From the NCBI GenBank assembly GCA_965233855.1, contig OZ247586.1, positions 682,001 to 746,000 of the forward strand: DNA of 64,000 nucleotides, in the 5' to 3' direction. Both the position numbers and the translations under genes were made by a program. The notes under the pieces were generated by a model. That model ran no database searches. It had not been told where the DNA came from and worked only from the letters and a program-made list of their open reading frames with translations. Shown piece after piece: positions 53,120 to 62,908 of the stretch; position 1 is the stretch's first letter, and each line of letters opens with the position of its first letter. This DNA comes from Megaera_A sp965233855 (GTDB lineage: Bacteria; Pseudomonadota; Alphaproteobacteria; Rickettsiales; Rickettsiaceae).

Positions 53120-54747
53120 TAACCCTCCTCATTTAACCATTTTCTTAAAACATTCACTAAATCTTGTGGACTAGTATCAGCAATCTCATTCACTTTCAAT
53201 ATAGGGTCCACTTTAGATGGACTAGCTTCTGGTGTTTCACCATCGGCTGGAAGAGACATAATTGCATTTGGAACTGATCCAGCAACGCCAGGTACACCAG
53301 GAATACCACCTTCCATACCAGCCAAACTATCATCTCCATTCAAATCATCTGCTTTTCTAACTTCAAATGCTTTTAATGCTATCGGTCTAATAACTGTAAT
53401 TAATACTAATAATACGACAATTGCAAAAATTAAAGTTTGAAATAGGCCTGGAAGCTCTTCTTTAATCCAATCAGAATCGTCATCCCCAAAAGGATCAAGC
53501 TCTGATGAAAACTTCATATTAATGACTTCAATTCTGTCACTTCTATCTTCGTCAAAACCAATTGCAACCTTAACCAAATTAGCAATTTTATCTAAATCTT
53601 CTTGAGATCTAGGAGTATATTCAACTTCTTCAGTTTCTGGATTAGTCTTGTAATGACCATCAACTAAAATACCTATAGACATTTTGTTGATTATTCCACT
53701 TTCAGAAATATGATTTTTTATTGTCTTAGAAATTTCATAATTTGTTGTCTGATCGCTTTTTTCAATAATAGCAAATTTACTTGCACTATCATCGCCGCTA
53801 CTGCCACCAGGGATATTATTAGCAACTGATGCATCTATTCCACCAGCGTTTGCAACTGGAGTTTGCTCTCTTTCATCGACAGATTGCACAGATCTAACTA
53901 CCACACCATCTGGATCATACATTTCAGAATTAGTAACAATTCTGTCGAAATTCATATCCAAAGCAACTTGAGCTTTCACCTTGCCTGGCCCTATAGTGCT
54001 GCCAAGAAGTTCTTCAATCACTTTTCTAAGACGTGACTCTTCAGCAATTCGCACTTCTTCATTTTTCCCACTAGCAAAATCTGAGGACTCTTCTGAGGAA
54101 CCAATCTTAAGCGCCCTACCTTTTGTATCTACAATTGTTACGCTCTTCATTTCCAAACCTGGAACAGATGTAACAACTAAATGACTTATTGCATCAATTT
54201 CAGATTTTCCTAATCTCTTACTTCCCTTAAATTTCAATACCACAGATGCCCTAGGATCCATTCTTTCTTTAGAAAAAATCTCCCTTTGCGGCATTACCAG
54301 ATGAACTCTTGCCTTTGACACCTGATCAAAAGCGGAAATAGTTCTACTGAGCTCCCCCTCCAACGCGCGTATTAATTTAATATTTTGTGAAAAATTTGTA
54401 GCTCCAATACTATCTTCTTTATCAAAAATCTCATATCCAACAACTGAACCACTATTTGGCAACCCTACTTGAGCTAGAGATAATCTTGCGTTTACTACTT
54501 CGGACTTATGTACTTTGATAGTGCTTCCATCAAACATTACTTGATAAGGAATTTTACGATTATCCAACTCTTCAGCAATTTTTGCACTATCTTGTATATC
54601 TAAATCAGTATACAAAACTGCAAATTCATTATTGCTAATCTTCGTCATAAAAACGACAAACATTACAAGGAATGTAAATATAGTAATCGCAGCAGCGGCG
54701 AGCCTGACTGGACTCATCTCCTTAAAAAACTGAACTATAACCTGCAT
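53119..54747 (-). CDS. fliF: Flagellar MS-ring protein FliF
   Basis: A 542-aa protein with transmembrane helices at ~15-35 (LAAAAITIFTFLVMFVVFM) and ~433-455 (FQTLIFAIVVLLVLITVIRP). Between them are the ring-building motifs: LDNRKIPYQVMFDGSTIKVH, RALEGELSRTISAFDQVSKA, ARVHLVMPQREIF, and TVVDTKG-like VTIVDTKGRAL. The C-terminus binds FliG. Length is near the family norm (~550 aa). It is the first gene of the operon and follows a 44-nt gap after the DUF4870-like protein end. Confidence 0.95.
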   Translation of the reverse strand: MQVIVQFFKEMSPVRLAAAAITIFTFLVMFVVFMTKISNNEFAVLYTDLDIQDSAKIAEELDNRKIPYQVMFDGSTIKVHKSEVVNARLSLAQVGLPNSGSVVGYEIFDKEDSIGATNFSQNIKLIRALEGELSRTISAFDQVSKARVHLVMPQREIFSKERMDPRASVVLKFKGSKRLGKSEIDAISHLVVTSVPGLEMKSVTIVDTKGRALKIGSSEESSDFASGKNEEVRIAEESRLRKVIEELLGSTIGPGKVKAQVALDMNFDRIVTNSEMYDPDGVVVRSVQSVDEREQTPVANAGGIDASVANNIPGGSSGDDSASKFAIIEKSDQTTNYEISKTIKNHISESGIINKMSIGILVDGHYKTNPETEEVEYTPRSQEDLDKIANLVKVAIGFDEDRSDRIEVINMKFSSELDPFGDDDSDWIKEELPGLFQTLIFAIVVLLVLITVIRPIALKAFEVRKADDLNGDDSLAGMEGGIPGVPGVAGSVPNAIMSLPADGETPEASPSKVDPILKVNEIADTSPQDLVNVLRKWLNEEG

Positions 54748-54795
54748 TTATAACGATTTTTCTTAAGTTAAAAAAAAATTAAGTACAATTAATAC

Positions 54796-55152
54796 TCACT
54801 TTATCCAAAATGTCAACGGATTTGGATGGGGCTGTTCTTCAAGTAAATATTGAAGAGAAACGATACTTCTTACAACAAACCATACAAATATTAGCATATA
54901 TAAAATAGGTCCAATAAATATTACGGTTGTGATCATTGCAACAAAAGCAGCCGCTATTCCAAAACAAAATGACCTAAATGCAAAAATATAATGCGTCCTA
55001 TATAATTTACTAATATTTGTTTTATTAGCAAAAGCAAAAACCGCACCTATTATCGGCAAAATTGGCACGATAATTCCACAAAGATACAAAACATAAATAA
55101 GTATTAGATTTTTCCTTCCAGGTTCCAGATATTGTTTTATCTCTTCACTCAT
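54796..55152 (-). CDS. Small membrane protein, DUF4870-like
   Basis: A 118-aa protein with three hydrophobic helices (ILIYVLYLCGIIVPILPIIG, FAFRSFCFGIAAAFVAMITT, FIGPILYMLIFVWFVVRSIV). It resembles the small DUF4870-type membrane proteins common in proteobacteria. It is 5 nt after acnA and upstream of fliF on the same strand. Function is unknown. Confidence 0.65.
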   Translation of the reverse strand: MSEEIKQYLEPGRKNLILIYVLYLCGIIVPILPIIGAVFAFANKTNISKLYRTHYIFAFRSFCFGIAAAFVAMITTVIFIGPILYMLIFVWFVVRSIVSLQYLLEEQPHPNPLTFWIK

Positions 55153-55157
55153 AATAT

Positions 55158-57824
55158 TTAACTTTTCTCACTTAGATTTTTTATCACCGCACCCAGTATA
55201 CTACCATGCTTAATATATTCTATTTCATTATCAGTATAGACCTGCAATGTCACATCTATAGTTTCATTATTACCACCACTTCTTTTGATAAATAGTTTTA
55301 GTGGCTGATAAGGTTTAATATCATTATCAATACCTAAAATACTTATATGCTCATCTCCTTCTAAAGCTAAATTATTTATTTCAGTTCCAGTATTAAATGC
55401 TATAGGTAATACTCCCATACCTACCAAATTTGATCGATGAATTCTTTCAAAACTCTCAGCAATTACAGCTTTTACTCCTAATAAATTTGTTCCTTTTGCA
55501 GCCCAATCTCTAGATGAGCCAGTGCCGTATTCCTTTCCTGCAAATATGACAAGAGTAGTTTTAGAAGCTTTATAAGACATCGCAGCATCATAAATACTCA
55601 TTTGCTTGCCAGATTCTTGATTGATAGTCACTCCACCTTCAATCCCTTTGCACATCAAATTTTTAATTCTTACATTTGCAAATGTCCCACGCATCATCAC
55701 TTCATGATTTCCTCTTCTGGATCCATATGAATTAAATCCTGCCGGGGAGATACCACGATCCATCAAAAATTGAGCAGCTGGGCTTGTTTTACTTATTACA
55801 CCTGCAGGCGAAATATGATCTGTAGTAATTGAATCCCCAAAAAACGCTAACATTCTTGCATCTTGTATATTGGTCAAGACTTGTTGAGGTTTATCAATAT
55901 TTTCAAAATATGGCGGATTATTTATATATGTACTAGATTTACTCCATTCATAAGTCCCAGTTTCCTCAGCAACTATATTCTGCCAATTTTCATCACCATT
56001 AAATACATCTTTATATTTTTCAGCAAACATTTCTGATGTAACACTAACTTCAACATGCTTTCTAATTTCTTCCCTTGATGGCCAAATATCTTTCAAATAT
56101 ATATCCTTACCATCTTCTGTTGTTGCGATTGGATCTTTATCTAAATCAATATTCACTGTTCCAGCTATTGCATATGCAACAACTAATGGAGGTGAAGCTA
56201 GATAATTTGCTCTAACATGTGGATGCACTCTTCCTTCAAAATTTCTATTGCCAGAAAGAACAGACGCTACAGCTAATTCATTATCTTTAATTACCTGATC
56301 AATTGCAGGATCTAATGGTCCTGAATTTCCTATACATGTAGTACACCCATAGCCAACTAAATTAAACCCTAATTTATCAAGATACTCGCTTAAACCACTC
56401 TTATTCAGGTATTCTGTTACCACTTGAGAACCAGGCGCTAATGAAGTTTTTACCCACGGTTTTACATTCACACCAAGTTCATCAGCCTTCTTAGCAACCA
56501 GACCCGCCGCAATCATTACAGATGGATTTGAGGTATTTGTACAACTAGTAATAGCAGCAATTACCACATCACCATGACCAATTGAATCCTCACTATTATC
56601 AATCTTATTCTTAACAGAAAGATCTGCATCTGAGCCAGCCAACTCAGGCAAAGATTTAGCAAAATTCCCTTGCATTCCTGCTAGCGCCACCCTGTCTTGA
56701 GGCCTTTTAGGTCCAGCAAGTGACGGTTCAATTGAAGACATATCAAGCTCTAACATATCTGTATATTCAGGTTGATGAGCATCTCTCCACATACCTTGTA
56801 ATTTTGCATATTCTTCAACAACTTTGACATTATGTTCTTGTCTACCAGTTAATCTTAAATATTTAAGAGTTTCATAATCAATAGGGAAAAATCCACATGT
56901 TGCACCATATTCTGGTGCCATATTTGATATTGTTGCTCTATCTGCCAAAGAAAGATTTTCAACTCCAGGACCAAAGAATTCAACAAACTTACCAACTACA
57001 CCTCTCGCTCTTAGCATCTGGGTAATAGTTAAAACAAGATCAGTTGCAGTAATTGAGCTTTCAAGCTCGCCATCTAGCTTAAAACCTACTACTTCTGGTA
57101 AAATCATTGGTAATGGCTGACCAAGCATTGCAGCCTCAGCTTCAATACCCCCAACACCCCAACCTAAAACTGATAGCGCGTTAATCATGGTAGTGTGGCT
57201 ATCTGTTCCAACTAATGTATCAGGGTAAACAACACCCCCTTCTCCACCATTTATGTATATACTTTGTGCTAATGACTCCAAATTTACTTGGTGACATATT
57301 CCTGTCCCAGGTGGAACGACTCTAAAATTACTAAAGTTTTTTTGTCCCCATTTTAGAAACTGATAACGCTCTTTATTACGCTCAACTTCTTTACTGACAT
57401 TATCTGCAAATGATGTTTTTTTACCAAAGGAATCGACTTGTACCGAATGATCAATAACTAAATCGACTGGTATAAGTGGATTAATTTTATGTGGACTATC
57501 ACCAAGGGTTTTCATAGCATCTCTCATGGAAGCCAAATCAACTATTGCTGGCACACCAGTAAAGTCCTGCATCAATACCCTAGCAGGCATGTAATTTATT
57601 TCTTCAGTAGATTTTTTAACCTTCAACCACCTTTTAAATGACAATAAAGATTCTTCATCTCCACCATTTCTTACAACATTTTCAAATAGCACCCTAAGGC
57701 AATATGGGAGTTTTTCAATTTCAAAATCGCAATCGATAGATGCTTGCTTTACATCGTAAATGGTATAATCTACACCATCAAAATTTTGTTGTTTAACATA
57801 TTTTGACTCATGACCTACAGACAT
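55158..57824 (-). CDS. acnA: Aconitate hydratase A
   Basis: An 888-aa TCA-cycle enzyme interconverting citrate and isocitrate. The three [4Fe-4S] Cys ligands are in AAITSCTNTSNPSVM near residue 430 and GYGCTTCIGNSGPLDPA near 495-511. The mobile domain has KEYGTGSSRDWAAKG near 765-779 and the N-terminal MQDFTGVPAIVDLASMRDAM near 85-104. Length matches the bacterial AcnA class. A divergent ccmAB pair starts 147 nt away, a frequent alphaproteobacterial neighbourhood. Confidence 0.97.
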   Translation of the reverse strand: MSVGHESKYVKQQNFDGVDYTIYDVKQASIDCDFEIEKLPYCLRVLFENVVRNGGDEESLLSFKRWLKVKKSTEEINYMPARVLMQDFTGVPAIVDLASMRDAMKTLGDSPHKINPLIPVDLVIDHSVQVDSFGKKTSFADNVSKEVERNKERYQFLKWGQKNFSNFRVVPPGTGICHQVNLESLAQSIYINGGEGGVVYPDTLVGTDSHTTMINALSVLGWGVGGIEAEAAMLGQPLPMILPEVVGFKLDGELESSITATDLVLTITQMLRARGVVGKFVEFFGPGVENLSLADRATISNMAPEYGATCGFFPIDYETLKYLRLTGRQEHNVKVVEEYAKLQGMWRDAHQPEYTDMLELDMSSIEPSLAGPKRPQDRVALAGMQGNFAKSLPELAGSDADLSVKNKIDNSEDSIGHGDVVIAAITSCTNTSNPSVMIAAGLVAKKADELGVNVKPWVKTSLAPGSQVVTEYLNKSGLSEYLDKLGFNLVGYGCTTCIGNSGPLDPAIDQVIKDNELAVASVLSGNRNFEGRVHPHVRANYLASPPLVVAYAIAGTVNIDLDKDPIATTEDGKDIYLKDIWPSREEIRKHVEVSVTSEMFAEKYKDVFNGDENWQNIVAEETGTYEWSKSSTYINNPPYFENIDKPQQVLTNIQDARMLAFFGDSITTDHISPAGVISKTSPAAQFLMDRGISPAGFNSYGSRRGNHEVMMRGTFANVRIKNLMCKGIEGGVTINQESGKQMSIYDAAMSYKASKTTLVIFAGKEYGTGSSRDWAAKGTNLLGVKAVIAESFERIHRSNLVGMGVLPIAFNTGTEINNLALEGDEHISILGIDNDIKPYQPLKLFIKRSGGNNETIDVTLQVYTDNEIEYIKHGSILGAVIKNLSEKS

Positions 57825-57970
57825 ACAAAAAAACTCCTAAAATAAAAAATTACAACCAATACAATCAATAGCCTTGGCATTTTCCTCTACTAATGGTAAT
57901 AAAACTATGTAGCAAGGACAAGTTATTTCATTGCATAATTGTATAATTTACTAAAACTTAGTCTCATAAA

Positions 57971-58576
57971 ATGTTGTCATTACAATCTTTAGGTTTTAAA
58001 GCGCAGGATCAAGCGATTTTTAAAAATATTTCTTTAACACTACTACCATCATCAATTTTATACTTACAAGGTAGCAACGGATCAGGGAAAACTTCATTAT
58101 TACGTATGCTAGCAGGAATCCAAAAACCTACAAATGGAATGATTACCTACGGAAAAGAGTCAACCCCCATTGCAAAATTCGATAAACCATATTGTACATA
58201 TCTAGGTCACAAAACTGGATTAAAACAAGAATTATCAGTTATAGATAATTTGACATATTGGGCACAGATCTATAATTCAGTAGAACTAATTGATGCTGCT
58301 ATAATATATTTCCAACTTCAAGAATACTCTCACAAAAAATGCTATGAACTTTCTGCTGGAAATCAAAAAAAAGTAGCCCTAGCTAGACTGATAACATGCC
58401 AATCTAAATTATGGTTACTTGACGAGATTGATACAAACTTAGACGAAGCAAATAAAAAGCTACTTCTAAATTTAATTGTTTCTCAAGCCAACAATGGAGG
58501 AATTGTTATTATATCTAGCCACAATAAGCCAGATATAAAAACCGCCATAAGCATCAAACTACAAGATTATTCATAA
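57971..58576 (+). CDS. ccmA: Heme exporter ATP-binding protein CcmA
   Basis: A 201-aa ABC ATPase. Walker A is in LQGSNGSGKTSLLRMLAGI near residue 36-54, signature LSAGNQKKVALARL near 129-142, and Walker B in KLWLLDEIDTNLD near 148-160, followed by the switch His in IISSHNKPD. With CcmB it forms the exporter needed for cytochrome c maturation, here serving the c1 cytochrome of the downstream bc1 operon. Typical length is ~200 aa. Confidence 0.88.
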   Translation: MLSLQSLGFKAQDQAIFKNISLTLLPSSILYLQGSNGSGKTSLLRMLAGIQKPTNGMITYGKESTPIAKFDKPYCTYLGHKTGLKQELSVIDNLTYWAQIYNSVELIDAAIIYFQLQEYSHKKCYELSAGNQKKVALARLITCQSKLWLLDEIDTNLDEANKKLLLNLIVSQANNGGIVIISSHNKPDIKTAISIKLQDYS

Positions 58577-58584
58577 GAAGCACT

Positions 58585-59223
58585 ATGAAAATAAATATTA
58601 AACATGAGCTAAAAATTCAAAATAATATATATAATTTAGTGAAATATACTATTATATTTCTTATATTCTGCACTTTTAGCATTACTCTAATAAACACGCA
58701 TGAAAATATTCAACTTTTTGGAGTGGCATTTTCTGTAATATGCATTCCCCTTGCTTTTATTAGCCTTTCAAACAACTTAATTAAACCAGATATTGAAGAT
58801 GGAAGTCTTGAAATATCTCTAACAGTTATAAATCCTATTAAAATTATAGTTGCTAAATACATATCAATTTGTATATGCGTATTACTTAGTTTTGCTATCA
58901 CTCTTCCAATAACTACTATTTTATACGATATAAAAATACATACTTTAGTAGCACTAATCTTATCAGGAATATTACTGATTACTCTAAGCTCCGCATTATC
59001 TGTCCTTACTTCATCAATTCAAGGTTATTTTAGAACAAACACAAATTTTCTTTCTATCTTGATCATGCCATTAATAATACCAAATATAATAATTTCTGGA
59101 TTATTAATACAATCCCCTGAAGAAATGCACCTTACAGCTATTATGCTTGGAATAAATTTAGTTATTATTCCACCAGCTTTATACCTATCTAGCTATCTTT
59201 TAGAAAATATTTACAACATATAA
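58585..59223 (+). CDS. ccmB: Heme exporter membrane protein CcmB
   Basis: A 212-aa integral membrane protein with six hydrophobic helices and the typical EDGSLEISLTVINPIKIIVA loop near residues 72-91. NTNFLSILIMPLIIPNIIIS near 153-172 matches the conserved second half. It starts 8 nt after ccmA on the same strand, forming the ABC transporter. It is shorter and more diverged than free-living CcmB (~220 aa) but complete. Confidence 0.87.
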   Translation: MKINIKHELKIQNNIYNLVKYTIIFLIFCTFSITLINTHENIQLFGVAFSVICIPLAFISLSNNLIKPDIEDGSLEISLTVINPIKIIVAKYISICICVLLSFAITLPITTILYDIKIHTLVALILSGILLITLSSALSVLTSSIQGYFRTNTNFLSILIMPLIIPNIIISGLLIQSPEEMHLTAIMLGINLVIIPPALYLSSYLLENIYNI

Positions 59224-59315
59224 ACTCTAAATATTACTACTAACACTCAAAATGTTTGTTGCAATGATTCGCATGGTTTAGAATATTTAGTATAAATATA
59301 TAAAACGGCAATTAC

Positions 59316-59708
59316 ATGTTACAAGCATTTCTTGGTAAACTCAGAATTTTGCTCAAAAACCCTATGGTACTATTCGTTTATGGGATTATGGCTAAATGGT
59401 ATATTATGATCATGGTCGCCGCAGTAGTTGTCACATTTTGGGTATTTTCAGGACTAAAAGAGTCTGGGTTTTTAGACGAAGCTGAACAAGTAGTATCAAA
59501 AGCGCTAAAGGATACAAAATCAGTAGCTAGATATTGTGTACCAAAAATAATGAGCCTTAGCGATTTTTGGGATTGTCTAGAATCACCGCCAAATTATGAA
59601 GCAACAAAAGAAGAAAAAGCTTTTGAAGAGGGGTTGACAGATCTCTTGGATATTAGTAGTTATGATCAGGAAAAAGATCCTTATGCTGAAAATACAAATA
59701 ATCAATAA
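59316..59708 (+). CDS. Conserved small membrane protein upstream of petABC
   Basis: A 130-aa protein with one strong transmembrane helix (WYIMIMVAAVVVTFWVFSGL, residues ~28-47) after an amphipathic N-terminus, and an acidic cytosolic or periplasmic tail. I recall a Rickettsiales-restricted domain of unknown function (DUF2670) of this style, but cannot confirm it by eye. It lies 38 nt before petA on the same strand, so a bc1-related assembly or stability role is possible by position only. Confidence 0.6.
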   Translation: MLQAFLGKLRILLKNPMVLFVYGIMAKWYIMIMVAAVVVTFWVFSGLKESGFLDEAEQVVSKALKDTKSVARYCVPKIMSLSDFWDCLESPPNYEATKEEKAFEEGLTDLLDISSYDQEKDPYAENTNNQ

Positions 59709-59746
59709 TATTTAAATTCTAGTAAATAAAATTAAAAAGTAAAAAT

Positions 59747-60283
59747 ATGTCAGACGATACAATGCCAGATGATCCAGACAAAACCACTCGTCGGGATTTT
59801 ATGACTCTAACAGCTAGTGGAATGACCGCTGTCGGTGCAGCTTGTGCGGCATGGCCGCTAGTAGACTCGCTGAATCCTTCCGCAGATGTTCTAGCACTTT
59901 CTTCCATTGAAGTAGAGATTGGTCATGTTGAACCTGGTCAAACTATGACTGTTAAATGGCGCGGAAAACCTGTATTTATTACTCATAGAACGGAAGAGCA
60001 AATAAAAGAAGCTGTTGACACCCCATTAAAAGACCTGGTCGATCCTGAAGAAGATTCGGCAAGAGTAAAGGCTGGACATTCAAAATGGCTAGTAACAATT
60101 GGTATTTGTACACATCTTGGTTGCGTTCCAATTTCAAATAAAGGTGATTATGATGGCTGGTTCTGTCCTTGCCATGGCTCACATTATGATACTTCAGGAA
60201 GAATCAGAAGAGGCCCTGCTCCACTTAATTTGGCAGTGCCGCCTTACGAATTTATTTCAGACACAAAAATAAAAATTGGCTAA
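59747..60283 (+). CDS. petA: Ubiquinol-cytochrome c reductase Rieske iron-sulfur subunit
   Basis: A 178-aa bc1 subunit. A twin-arginine-type N-terminus (TTRRDFMTLTASGM) precedes the membrane anchor (~residues 20-40). The 2Fe-2S cluster is bound by CTHLGC near residue 123-128 and CPCHGSHYD near 142-150, with the disulfide Cys pair included. It carries electrons from ubiquinol to cytochrome c1. The stop at 60283 is 2 nt before petB. Confidence 0.96.
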   Translation: MSDDTMPDDPDKTTRRDFMTLTASGMTAVGAACAAWPLVDSLNPSADVLALSSIEVEIGHVEPGQTMTVKWRGKPVFITHRTEEQIKEAVDTPLKDLVDPEEDSARVKAGHSKWLVTIGICTHLGCVPISNKGDYDGWFCPCHGSHYDTSGRIRRGPAPLNLAVPPYEFISDTKIKIG

Positions 60284-60285
60284 TC

Positions 60286-61524
60286 ATGAATAAAACAAAT
60301 TCACATAACACTCCAAAAAAAAGAACTGGTATAATCGGTTGGATAGATTATAGACTGCCTATTTTTTCATGGTTAGAACATTTTGCAGTTTATAAAACGC
60401 CAAAAAATCTAAACTATATGTGGAGCATGGGCTCGATTGCAGGAATTGCACTTGTAATTCAAATCGTTACTGGAATCGTTCTGGCAATGCACTACACCCC
60501 GCACGTAGATCATGCATTTGATAGTGTTGAAAAAATTATGCGTAATGTAAATTATGGCTGGCTAATAAGATATATGCATGCTGTTGGAGCATCAATGTTC
60601 TTTGTTGCAGTTTATTTACATATATTCAGAGGGTTATATTACGGATCATATAAAGCGCCTAGAGAATTGCTTTGGCAAATTGGACTAATAATCTTTCTAG
60701 CTATGATGGCAACAGCCTTTATGGGTTATGTTCTACCTTGGGGGCAAATGAGCTATTGGGGAGCAACAGTAATTACCAACTTATTTTCAGCAATTCCTGT
60801 TGTTGGAGAAAGTATCGTAACATGGCTATGGGGTGGTTTCTCAGTTGATAACCCTACATTAAACAGATTCTTTTCCTTACATTATTTACTCCCATTTGTA
60901 ATAGTTGGACTAGTTATATTGCATATTTGGTCATTACACACTCATGGATCAAATAATCCAACTGGAGTGAAACTTAAAAAAGAAGATATGATTCCGTTCC
61001 ACCCATATTACACAATCAAGGATTTTGTGGGATTTGGAGTATATTTCCTAATATTCGCTTATTTCATTTTCTATAAGCCAAATCTTCTAGGACACCCAGA
61101 TAATTATATACCGGCCAATCCATTAGTAACCCCCGCTCATATTGTGCCAGAGTGGTATTTCTTACCCTTCTATGCAATACTTAGAGCAGTTCCATCAAAG
61201 CTTGGCGGCGTTTTACTGATGTTTGGTAGTATCCTTATTCTGTTTTTCTTACCTTGGCTTGATCGTTCAAAAGTAAGAAGCGCAACGTATAGACCTTTAT
61301 ATAAATGGGCATTTTGGGCTTTTGTTATTGATTGCTTAATCCTTGGTTATGTCGGCGGAATGCCAGCTGAAGAGCCTTACATTACTATCAGTAGAATTGG
61401 AGCAAGCTACTATTTCTTCCATTTCTTAATCATTGTCCCATTCATTGCTAGATTTGAAAGGCCTCTACCACTACCTCATAGCGTGGAAGAAGAAGGTCAC
61501 ATGCATGAAGATGATATAATTTAG
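60286..61524 (+). CDS. petB: Cytochrome b of the bc1 complex
   Basis: A 412-aa membrane protein with eight helices. Heme-ligand His pairs are in RYMHAVGASMFFVAVYLHIF near residue 95-114 and SLHYLLPFVIVGLVILHIWS near 198-217. The Qo-site loop motif PEWYFLPFYAILR is at ~288-300. Length is typical of alphaproteobacterial cytochrome b. It follows petA directly and precedes petC by 13 nt in the petABC operon. Confidence 0.97.
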   Translation: MNKTNSHNTPKKRTGIIGWIDYRLPIFSWLEHFAVYKTPKNLNYMWSMGSIAGIALVIQIVTGIVLAMHYTPHVDHAFDSVEKIMRNVNYGWLIRYMHAVGASMFFVAVYLHIFRGLYYGSYKAPRELLWQIGLIIFLAMMATAFMGYVLPWGQMSYWGATVITNLFSAIPVVGESIVTWLWGGFSVDNPTLNRFFSLHYLLPFVIVGLVILHIWSLHTHGSNNPTGVKLKKEDMIPFHPYYTIKDFVGFGVYFLIFAYFIFYKPNLLGHPDNYIPANPLVTPAHIVPEWYFLPFYAILRAVPSKLGGVLLMFGSILILFFLPWLDRSKVRSATYRPLYKWAFWAFVIDCLILGYVGGMPAEEPYITISRIGASYYFFHFLIIVPFIARFERPLPLPHSVEEEGHMHEDDII

Positions 61525-61537
61525 GTAAGTAACAACT

Positions 61538-62293
61538 ATGTTTAAAAGAATTTTAACCACACTAATAGTTATTTTTATATCTACAAATGGATATGCAAGT
61601 TCAGATGCAAAAAGTCCAAAGCAGATGGTTTGGCCATTTGAAGGAGTTTTTGGCACCTTTGATAGGCAAGCTGCTCAAAGAGGAGTCCAAGTTTATATGG
61701 AGGTATGTGCAGCTTGTCATGGCCTAAATCACCTTTATTATCGCAACCTGCTTGATCTTGGCTTTTCAGAAGCAGAAATTAAGGAAATTGCTAGTGAAAA
61801 AATGGTATTAGATGGTCCAGATGACATGGGAGAAATGTTCGAAAGAAAGGCTCTACCTTCTGATACTTTTGTAGCACCTTATCCAAATGAGGAGGCAGCG
61901 CGTGCTGCAAATAATGGCGCATACCCTGCTGATTTATCTCTAATTGTAAAAGCAAGAGCTGATGGAGCTAACTACCTCTACTCTCTTCTAACTGGTTACC
62001 ACGAGGAACCGGGTCACATCAAATTAATGCCAGGACTTTATTACAACCCGTATTTTGATGGAGAGCAGCTTGCAATGCCAGCACCGCTATCATCGGATCA
62101 AGTTGAATTTATGGATGGAACTCCAGCAACTGTTGAGCAAATGGCTAGAGATGTTACGATCTTCCTACAATGGGCAGCAGAACCAGAAATGGAACATAGA
62201 AAATCCATGGGACTAAAAGTAATGCTCTATTTGCTAGTCTTTACTATTTTCTTCTATATAGCGAAGAAAAAACTATGGAGAAAAGTAAAATAA
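61538..62293 (+). CDS. petC: Cytochrome c1 of the bc1 complex
   Basis: A 251-aa protein with a signal peptide (FKRILTTLIVIFISTNGYAS). The heme site CAACHG is near residue 64-69, and a Met axial ligand is in IKLMPGLYYN near 162-170. A C-terminal anchor (VMLYLLVFTIFFYIAKKKLW) holds it in the membrane. It depends on the heme exporter encoded nearby. A strong terminator follows. Confidence 0.95.
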   Translation: MFKRILTTLIVIFISTNGYASSDAKSPKQMVWPFEGVFGTFDRQAAQRGVQVYMEVCAACHGLNHLYYRNLLDLGFSEAEIKEIASEKMVLDGPDDMGEMFERKALPSDTFVAPYPNEEAARAANNGAYPADLSLIVKARADGANYLYSLLTGYHEEPGHIKLMPGLYYNPYFDGEQLAMPAPLSSDQVEFMDGTPATVEQMARDVTIFLQWAAEPEMEHRKSMGLKVMLYLLVFTIFFYIAKKKLWRKVK

Positions 62294-62311
62294 AACGAAC
62301 TTAAAAAATAA

Positions 62312-62340
62312 ACAGCGAAGAGATATTGACTCCTCGCTGT
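62312..62340 (+). terminator. Terminator of petABC
   Basis: ACAGCGA-loop-TCGCTGT followed by TTT, 19 nt after the petC stop. A 7-bp GC-containing stem, clear on the plus strand. Confidence 0.8.
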
Positions 62341-62356
62341 TTTAAAAACCTAATAC

Positions 62357-62773
62357 TTATTGCCCTTCGTAATATTCTTCTTCTCCAGATATATCCACTT
62401 CATCTTCTATATCATCTTCATGTACACCAATTATACTATCGAATAGCATACGATCAGCACTATGGTAATCTCCTGTATCACCTAACTCTTCTTGTATCCA
62501 ATCAATAGCAAATTTTACATAATCTGCATCACCAGAATTCTGTAAAACAAGTTCATCAACATCACCAGACATAAGTTCAAAATGAAGTGGATCTTCAGAA
62601 TATCTATCTAAAATAGCTTCAAGACCTCCATACTCCCCTCCATTAAAAATTTCAACAAATTTATCTCCATTTCCATCATCTGAAATTGTTATCAAAAGAC
62701 CTCGATGAGCGACAGATAAATCAGCTAGTACGATTTCACCTGAATCAATAAGTCCTTGTATTTCTTCATCCAT
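62357..62773 (-). CDS. Acidic hypothetical protein
   Basis: A highly acidic protein of 138 residues from ATG 62773 (MDEEIQGLIDSGEIVLADLS). A 12-residue upstream extension to 62809 is less likely. Mixed alpha/beta content is seen in the middle and the tail is Asp/Glu-rich (DEVDISGEEEYYEGQ). No signal peptide and no recognisable family. It lies convergent to petABC with the terminator between. The composition resembles the tails of the putative effectors elsewhere in the window. Confidence 0.55.
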   Translation of the reverse strand: MDEEIQGLIDSGEIVLADLSVAHRGLLITISDDGNGDKFVEIFNGGEYGGLEAILDRYSEDPLHFELMSGDVDELVLQNSGDADYVKFAIDWIQEELGDTGDYHSADRMLFDSIIGVHEDDIEDEVDISGEEEYYEGQ

Positions 62774-62866
62774 TATTAGTTCTCCAAAATTTATTATGTA
62801 CAAAAACAATTTTTATACTAATTGAAACTTATCTAATAAAAATTAACTTTTAGAAATAGTAATAAT

Positions 62867-62892
62867 TCACCTAAGACTCCTACCTAAGGTGA
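62867..62892 (-). terminator. Hairpin after comF
   Basis: TCACCT-x-AG ... CT-x-AGGTGA forms a 9-bp stem with one mismatch, 17 nt beyond the comF stop. The run after it is AT-rich but not a pure T tract, so termination strength is uncertain. Confidence 0.4.
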
Positions 62893-62908
62893 CAATACTT
62901 AAAAAAAA

